Shown here in pieces: positions 57,166-64,000 of a DNA stretch of 64,000 nucleotides. Location of the stretch: positions 18,613,631 through 18,677,630 of the forward strand of contig NC_133294.1 in the NCBI RefSeq assembly GCF_005239225.2. The letters run 5' to 3'. Every line of letters begins with the position of its first letter. Position 1 is the first letter of the stretch. This DNA is from Populus alba (taxonomy: Eukaryota; Streptophyta; Magnoliopsida; Malpighiales; Salicaceae). A model generated the notes under the pieces. That model was given only the letters and a program-made list of their open reading frames with translations. It was not told where the DNA came from and did not search any database. The position numbers and the translations under genes were made by a program.

Positions 57166-58700
57166 TGAAACAAAGAGTAAACAGACAAAGACCAGGTGGG
57201 GACGCGAGTCTCTCTTGATGGGGGTACAAATATTGTCACATACATAGAGAGAAAGAGAGTATGTGTGTTAGATTAATTAGCATAACATGAGAATTTGTGT
57301 GATTTAACTGGTCAGATTTCACGTGATGGGGTCTGGCCTGAAATCGAATTTGGGTATATGATTTTTCTAATGAAACTATAAAAATTTAAAAAAAAAACAA
57401 GAAAGAAAGGAAGAAAGAATGTGAAAGAATATATGGAGGGACATACAATATATTCAAAATCCAAGAAAAAGACAGGGAGGTATAGTAGAGCTAGAGATGA
57501 ATCTTTGAGTTGTTCAAGAAAGAACATTAACATATGAGCCTGAGAGACTACACATTCCACATCACTACGTAACATTCCTTTGTTTTAGATAGATATCCAT
57601 AGATACATAGAGGGAATCCCTAGAGCCCAAGACCCAATGCGGTCACTAGCCAAGTCACAAAGCAAATCCCACTTCCACTTTATTTTCTTGTATTTATTCA
57701 ATATATATTGTATAGTATGTGAACGCATCCGCCATAAAAATAATGCCCGACGTCGACTTTGACAAGTACTTATTATGTTGCTCCTAAGAGCAAGAAGAAA
57801 AAAAAAAAAAAAAACATCCCATCCATAACTAGATCCAAAGATGCATAACAATGTTCACTTGCTTTCGATGGGATATCAATATACAGCAAAATGAAACGTT
57901 CCGATCAAGCACAATGTGACTATTTATTCAAAGAGTGCCTTGCCCTTGTTATGAAAACATCGTCATGTTTGACAAGTATAAGCACATAAGCTGTTGTAGG
58001 GTTATCAATTATGTATGGCCTTAATGTTTCGTACACGTGAGTGTGTATATATTTACTATATTAGTAGCAACAATAATACTAATATTGTCAAGAATCACCT
58101 TGGAGACATCAAAAGTTGTGAGAGGTCGTGAGCTATTGGGTGTTGCTGCTTTTTTTTTTTTCTTTTTAATGGGCATGAGACTGACTACTCAATTTTTGTG
58201 GAGAAAGTGAAAATTCCAAGAGAAACAGGACAACACAACAGGACTCCATGTGGGGGACTCCAAGCTACATCTCAGTCTCAAAGCATAGAAATGACCATGC
58301 TTTATTCCCGAGGGCTTCATCTTGCATGCAGTGCTTCTTGTTCTCTCACCATTTTCATGTCTTTAAAAATAAATAAATAAATAAAGAGAGAAACCGTTAA
58401 CAGAGTTAGTCAGAGAGAGGGAGAGAGAGAGGGAGAGGGAGGAGCCATGTGGTGAGCAGCTCAGCTACAGGGAAGAAAAGAAGGGAAAAGCAAAGCATAG
58501 CTTGGGGAACATATGGATTTTGTAGTCTTTCAAGGGATCTTCTCCTCCTCCCTACCATCCCATCATTATTCTTCCGCAGTCCTGACCCTAATTAACTTTT
58601 GATCTTTGGTTAATTAATATATATAGTACTAATCACATTGCTTAATGTTAACTCGCTAGGGCTACGTAGTACTTCCACATAATTTTATCATGCTTTAAAG
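57166..58700. other. Upstream region of the Dof gene
   Basis: A moderately AT-rich presumed promoter. It contains GA-rich patches (57247-57260 and 58413-58442) and an ACGTGA motif near 57320. No unambiguous TATA box could be tied to the start. Confidence 0.4.
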
Positions 58701-59030
58701 TATGGTTTTAAGACCCGGTCCGGCAAGTAGCCGACCCGGTTCAAGGTCCGAGTTTCAAGTTTTAACTGGATTGCTGGGTTATTATTTTTTTAAAAAAATC
58801 AAAACGACAATCGTTTTAGTAAAAAAAAAAAAAATCAACGGGTTTGTAGTCGGATCTTAATCCAGATTTTGTCAGGTCAACTAAATAGTCGGGTCGGGGG
58901 TCACATCAAGTTTTTTTTTCTTTTGTTTTTTTCTTTTGTTTTTTTCTCAATCCGGTCTAGTTTCAGTCCCGGATCGACCAGGTCTTGAGTCGACCCACCG
59001 AACAGGGCAGCATTCAAAGCTATGTTTTAA
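58700..59030. repeat. GC-richer interspersed repeat fragment
   Basis: Words 'agacccggtccggc', 'gtcgggtcgggggtc' and 'cggatcgaccaggtc' with 'ggttttaagac' at the left end and 'tatgttttaaaatac' at the right. Related wording occurs in the array at 35215-35720 and near 61850-61920. Confidence 0.5.
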
Positions 59031-59813
59031 AATACTGTGGCTGGAGGCTCTCTGTAAATTTAGACGTTAAAAATAGGAAATTAACATGTCAAGGCAGTAT
59101 TACAGATTAGGCTGTCAGTTTAGTCTTTCTATTTCTTGGAGAATAATTAGACAAGTAGTTTAACTGCTAGATATGCGTAATCCAGTGTTATTTCTACGAA
59201 GCAAAATTAAGTGCGGAATTCAAGTTCAATGTCTTGTTTGGATAAATTAATTATTACACCTTCTCTGTTTATGCATCAACTAAACCAATCACAATGCATT
59301 GCATATATTAAAGGGGCAGGACAATTTTGGTCTGATTGTTTTTTTTTTCTCTAAACATGTCTAATTCAATTAAATACTTAATTAAATGTTAGCCATTTTA
59401 GGGGTAAACTGTAATTTACACATCTATGTATCTTTATATGTTAAGCATGTTCTCTTGTATATTTGTTAAAAAAAAATAATAATTGAAGTTATGTTTTTCA
59501 ATTCTACCTTAATGGACCACTTTTTCTCCATCTTTTGTGATGAAAATGCTCTTAAAACACCAAAAGAAAAATGATTTAAAAAAAAATAAGAAGAAAAGCT
59601 TGAAAACCCAACAAATTAAAAATAGAAAATGAAAAAGTTGAAAACTCCCGAAAAACTTGAAATCCCAACAAATTAAAAAGTTGAAAATTGAAAACGTTGA
59701 AAACTCCCCGAAAATTAAATTAAAAATTTCAAAATTATTAGAAATAGATAAAGTATTTGTACTTGAAAGAGTACTCATGACATCACAAATTATGTAGATA
59801 GATTAACATGTTT
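59031..59813. other. AT-rich intergenic DNA
   Basis: 'ttgaaaactcccgaaaa' recurs imperfectly (about 59638 and 59697). No gene was recognised. Confidence 0.45.
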
Positions 59814-61576
59814 CACTATCAAAAATTCAATAAATATAAATGAAATTACCGATAGTTTTTTTTTTGTCAGTATTTTGCAGTGATATTTATAGATAAAACT
59901 TTTTCCATCGGTAAGATTTAATATATGACTAGCCATCGACCCCCTCCCCTATTTATTCTTCTTTTTATCCCCTTGTATATAAACAACCCCCCCTCCCCCT
60001 CAACATTAACAATTAGCTCCCCCCCCCCAAACATCCTTCCCCTAAAATTCATTCATGGATGTAGATTGCGTGACTTTTGGTATGAAAGCGTAGAAAAAAA
60101 GCAATGAAAATACGCCAGAGATAACGACTTACAAGGTTTGGAATGACGTGATGTCTGAGCATTTTACACGATGCTCACAATTCGGTGCTGAGAATCGGAA
60201 ACCAACAAATTCATGGTTCGGCTACCATACACACCGACGACTCTGTTTCATTCATTGCACTTATGAAGCGGATGGTAAGATTAATTTTAATGACATTTAT
60301 CTTTAACTAATTTATTGTTATTTATAAATAAATTTAACTTGTCATATTTTTTTTTCCTTACAAGCTATATCTCTTGGACGTGAGCCAAGACCCAATGAAG
60401 CTTTTTGTAGAGAATGCATATGCGGAGTAAAGACTCAAAAACGGGGTGTAATAGTTCGTCGACAAGTACACTCAACACTTCATGGTATGTTTGTTCAATC
60501 ATTTTCTTTCGTAACTTATTATTTTTTGAATTAAATTTGATGATTTTTTTTTTGAATTTTCAAGACATATAATAGTTGGTTGAGGGAGAGATACGAGGAC
60601 GATCTTCCGACCCTTCCGGGTTTCAATTTGGATTTGTGGATGGAGGCATGATCATCTAGTGGACCCAATAGAAATCAGGTGTACGAACTCTCCAACACTA
60701 CGGCTGAGAACTTGCGAGTGGCCCATAGTGTCTCAATTGTTGGGATCTCCTAATCACATTAAGGACCAAATCTCAGGAGTTCGTGGTCTTACCACAACAC
60801 ACAACTCATCTCACCAAAAAAATATGAGCAACTCTCGGTGAATTATGAACAATTCCGTCAAATGGTCATAAACATGAGATCTCAGATGAGTGCTACGTGT
60901 GGCTCTTTTTTTGGTCGTATGGTCTTGGGAATGACAGGTCCTCCTTCTCCTTATTCTCCTTTTCCTCTAGCGCCGTCATTGTTATAGTTTAATTTTTATT
61001 TGTACAAATCAAATTGCAATGAATATTTAGATGAATATTTGGATTTTATATTATTCAATTTTAGTTTTACATATTTAGTTTTATACAAGTTTATTTTCTT
61101 AATTATTATTATTTTATATTAATTATTCTATAAAATTTTATTTTTTAAAATATTTTTTAATTATCACCACAAACTTACTGACAGAATCAATCAATCGATA
61201 TTGTCTAGAGAGTTGTAAAAACATTACTGCATATGCCACAATCACAGACTAAATTATTCTATCAGTGATTTACGGATGGTAATACAGACAAAATCAAATC
61301 CGTTGGTATATTTCAGAGAGTTGGGAAAAAATTATTACATATGCTACTATCATTGATGGAAATATACCAATGGAATAATTATGTCAGCATATTTTCCAAC
61401 GCAGGAAATATATTTTTTTTTTTTTTTGCACGCATTTTCTGTCTTGTAAACCCATAGGTTTTTAATTTATTTTTTTACTGATGAATGGTATACTGACAGA
61501 CTGCATTTATTGGTACAATTTTCACCGACGGAGTGGTAATTTCACACCAAAGGAAAAGCTATTAAATGTTGTAGTG
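59814..61576 (+). mobile_element. Decayed CACTA (En/Spm) element
   Basis: The left end is CACTATCAAAAATT (from 59814) and the right end, read inward, CACTACAACATTTAA (61576 back). It is flanked by 'ttt' on both sides (59811-59813 and 61577-61579), a 3-bp duplication as expected for CACTA, although 'ttt' is weak evidence. ACCGATAG, ATCGGTAAG and ACCGACGG subterminal words occur near both ends. It carries a Ptta-type transposase remnant. About 1.76 kb, too short for a full autonomous element. Confidence 0.6.
60120..60987 (+). pseudogene. Ptta/En-Spm plant transposase remnant
   Basis: Recognisable pieces lie in order. 60128-60275 reads YKVWNDVMSEHFTRCSQFGA then ENRKPTNSWFGYHTHRRLCF and ends at a GTAAG donor. 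A second segment follows an acceptor near 60364 (SLGREPRPNEAF). A third, from about 60568, has WLRERYEDDLPTLPGFNLDL WMEA, a stop, then NQVYELSNTTAENLRVAHSV and finally YEQLSVNYEQFRQMVINMRS Q before a proline-rich end and TAG at 60985-60987. The order matches the Ptta/En-Spm family of CACTA elements. In-frame stops and frame changes make it non-functional. Confidence 0.7.
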
Positions 61577-61579
61577 TTT

Positions 61580-62852
61580 TTCTTCACGTCACCTCACAAA
61601 AATAAGTTTTTTCACTTTTTATTTTTTTTTAGTATAGTTGCTAAACCTATCTTTTCTAATAAATTAACTCGAGAAACCTAAAATTTATTGCGTGATTTAA
61701 ACTTTATTTTAGTTGAAATGCATAAGATATTGACTAAAAGAAACATGTTTTTAATGAGATAGTTAACTTAGCCAAATATATTTCCAAACCTAATTGGGTC
61801 ACTAGCTAAGAAAAAAAATAAAGAAATATTATCGTTTAATAAAAAATAGTTGACTCGGTGACCATAGGTTGACCTAGTAATCCTATATATATTTTTTAGT
61901 CAATCCCGGGATCAAGTCTAACAACTATGCTTTTGAGTTTTAAGGGTTTTCTTTTTCTTTTCTTTTTTCAAGATTTTATTTTTTCTTTGGGATTTCATGA
62001 TTATTTTTTTAGGTTTTTTCAAAATTAGGTTTTTGTTTTTATTTGAGTGGAATTATTATCATAAAAGTGGTAAATTTTTTATCAAAGAATAATTAATCAA
62101 CAAAAAAGATACTAGAAAGTATAAAAATAATATAAACTAAACTGATAAATCAAGGATCACAAAATTTCATTTGAAATAATACCTTCTATAAATCCTGGAT
62201 GGGATAAATACAATTATCTTTGTCTTACATTCCTAGCTATGCGTATTAATCGGTAATTGCGTAATCAAGAAATTTTAAAGGTAATGAGGAATGAAATTTG
62301 GGATTTCCTAAGAAACTTATTATATTAAACCTAGAATATCTATAGGGCTCAACAACGCCATATCTTTGAACTAATTGTGCATCCCAACTTAAAAAGACTA
62401 GCCATATGTCCTCCTAAATCAATTATACCTCAGACTAACCTTGCATCTCCCCAAACGCACGTTGTTTATCTCCTCGGTGGACTGGCCACCCATCCTTCAT
62501 CAGGATGTTGTGCATAATATCTTGAACAGTTGTATAGAATACATATTAATGAATAAAATGCGTGTAGATTGCCTGGTTGTTTTTGTGTAACCAACATTAT
62601 GTGTGCATGATTTTTAGTACTTCGTCTATCAAATCTGACAGTATTTTCTTCTCTTGTGATCACAGAATTCAGGCATTCAAAACTTTCAGAGGCCTGATAT
62701 TTTAATATACTCGGACATGAATTTTCCCTTGAAAGGTTTCTGCTCTTATTGCTCTTACTACAAAATATCTAACAGGAAATAAAGATCCAACACTAATTAA
62801 GCTTCAGTAACTGATTTTTTTCACTTTCTTTTATATCTTGTAGTTTGAGCGA
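61580..62852. other. AT-rich intergenic DNA
   Basis: No gene was recognised. 61850-61920 has words similar to the repeat at 58700. Confidence 0.4.
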
Positions 62853-64000
62853 ATGCCTCCAAAAGGGAAGCAAAGGAGGACTGCACCCTTAAGGTGGCAT
62901 CACCTGATAATGGTGGAAGGACAGTCATAGGCAGTGACAAGCTTACTCTAGTTGAACAAAGACAGTTTCTTTATGTCAGAATTGTGGGAGCCAATCATGG
63001 CTTGCCAGTGAACAACATGACTGTCACTTGTGTCCCTTTTGTCGAGCTAAAGAACGGAAACTACAAGGGAATAGCTAGATGCTTTGAACAGACCTCAAAC
63101 CCGGAATGGAATGAAGTCTATGCTTTCACAAGAGATCGCCTTCGGGGTGGGAGATTAGAGATCCTGGTAAGGGATAAAGAATCTACGATTAACGAGATTA
63201 TAGGCTGTCTTTCCTTTGATTTGGGCGATAATCCTACGCGGTTTCCACCAGATAGTCCATTGGCAGAACGGTGGTATAAATTGGAGGATCGCAATGGGGT
63301 AAAGGTTGCAGGAGAGTTGATGTTAGCTACTTGGATAGGGAATCAAGCTGACGACGCCTTTTCTGTTGCTTGGGATTCTGATGCAGCTGCAGTTAGCGGC
63401 AAAAGCGTGACAAACATTCGTTCTAATGTATACCTCTCCCCTGTGCTTTGGTATTTAAGAATTCAAGTGATTGCAGCTTAGGATTTGGCACCTGCAGACA
63501 AGAACAGGAAACCAGAAGCTAACATCAAGGCTGTTCTTGGGAACTTGGTTTTGAGGACTACAGTTTCAAAGGATAAGAATCCGAATCCTACTTGGAATGA
63601 GGAAGTGATGTTTGTTGCAGCAGAGCCATTTGATGATCATTTAATTTTAAGTGTGGAGGACAAGATGGGAGCTAATAAGGAGGTATGTTTAGGGAGGTCT
63701 GTGATTCCTTTGCACCGAGTGGAGAAGAGGTTGATGCCTCAAGCTATCGGTGCTCAGTGTATTAATCTCGAGAAGTATGTTGCGTAGGGCGAGGAGAAGA
63801 CAGAAGTGAAGTTTTCCAGTAGACTTCATATGAGGATCTTTTTCGATGGTTTATATCATGTTTTTGATGAGCCAACTTACTACAGCAGTGATTTGAGGGC
63901 AACATCTCCCAAGTTACGGCCAGAGAAAATTGGGGTCTCGGAGCTAGGTATCCTAAAAGCTGAAGGGTTGCTACGAACGAAGTCCAAGGAATGAGCAATA
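62853..64000 (+). pseudogene. MCTP (multiple C2 and transmembrane region protein) pseudogene, 5' part
   Basis: A MCTP-like ATG (62853, MPPKGK) is out of frame with the rest, so a small indel lies between it and 62894. From there one frame runs to the window end with stops at 63479-63481, 63785-63787 and 63992-63994. The first C2 domain begins FLYVRIVGANHGLPVNN and includes NPEWNEVYAF; the linker has PPDSPLAERWYKLEDR and GELMLATWIGNQADDAF, classic MCTP signatures. The second C2 domain has DKNRKPEANIKAVLGN and NPTWNEEVMFVAAEPFDD. The third starts near VSELGILKAEGLL. Functional MCTPs tether the ER to the plasma membrane at plasmodesmata. Here the usual CDP in the first C2 has become CVP and the acidic DKDxxxDD loop is altered. 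The transmembrane part would lie beyond the window. Confidence 0.85.

Noticed and set aside
57303..57317. 15-bp match 'tttaactggtcagat' to the SINE head at 42201
   Set aside because: Similarity stops at once on the 3' side; box B and body are missing, so no SINE copy is claimed.

Overview
The window is nuclear DNA of a flowering plant. It is very AT-rich, genes are far apart, the genes use plant-type GT-AG splicing, and most of the sequence is transposon debris. Two features point to a woody eudicot, most likely poplar or another Salicaceae: about ten copies of an AT-rich interspersed repeat of the kind I associate with poplar intergenic DNA, and tRNA-derived SINEs containing a 'cgcacctcgactaat'-type body. 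That species call is an inference from remembered repeat style, not a database result.

Two genes look intact. At 37994-39181 (+) is a single-exon class I TCP transcription factor of the TCP14/TCP15 clade, closest to TCP15 by its termini. At 55876-57165 (-) is a Dof zinc-finger transcription factor with two exons; the 27-codon first exon at 57085-57165 is invisible to simple ORF calling. Both carry a CT-rich microsatellite close to their start, (CT)12 in the TCP leader and a (CT)n tract in the Dof intron. At the right edge (62853-64000, +) is the 5' part of a decayed MCTP gene (multiple C2 domain and transmembrane region protein) with a frameshift and three in-frame stops.

Layout. 1-9 kb: SINE pieces, AT-rich repeats and a possible LTR remnant around 5.2-6.4 kb. 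9.2-10.5 kb: two pieces of a decayed LINE. 11.3-12.8 kb: a decayed CACTA (En/Spm) element with a TNPD-type N-terminal domain. 13.6-18.75 kb: a complete Ty1/copia retrotransposon on the minus strand with 185-bp LTRs, primer-binding site, polypurine tract and 5-bp target duplication, but a broken polyprotein. 21.55-21.82 kb: a likely mitochondrial DNA insertion. 23.8 kb: an orphan half Dof domain. 27.8-28.3 kb: a 270-bp tandem duplication with a palindrome in each unit. 28.3-36 kb: AT-rich repeats and degenerate arrays. 36.4-39.6 kb: the TCP gene and a cluster of candidate regulatory motifs upstream. 40.3-44 kb: a possible exon pair, a 98-bp duplication and a SINE. 44.0-45.0 kb: a hAT-like non-autonomous element with a G-rich 65-bp tandem array inside. 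45-54 kb: AT-rich and T-rich repeats. 55.9-57.2 kb: the Dof gene. 59.8-61.6 kb: a CACTA element with a Ptta-type transposase remnant. 62.8 kb to the end: the MCTP pseudogene.

The genes do not form an operon or an obvious pathway; the two transcription-factor genes are isolated islands about 17 kb apart. I found no rRNA gene, complete tRNA gene or CRISPR array, and nothing I can defend as an entirely new biological system. The observations most worth following are the Dof first exon, the overlapping upstream ORF in the TCP leader, the mismatch between near-identical LTRs and a frameshifted copia coding region, the orphan Dof fragment, and the hAT-like element with its internal array.
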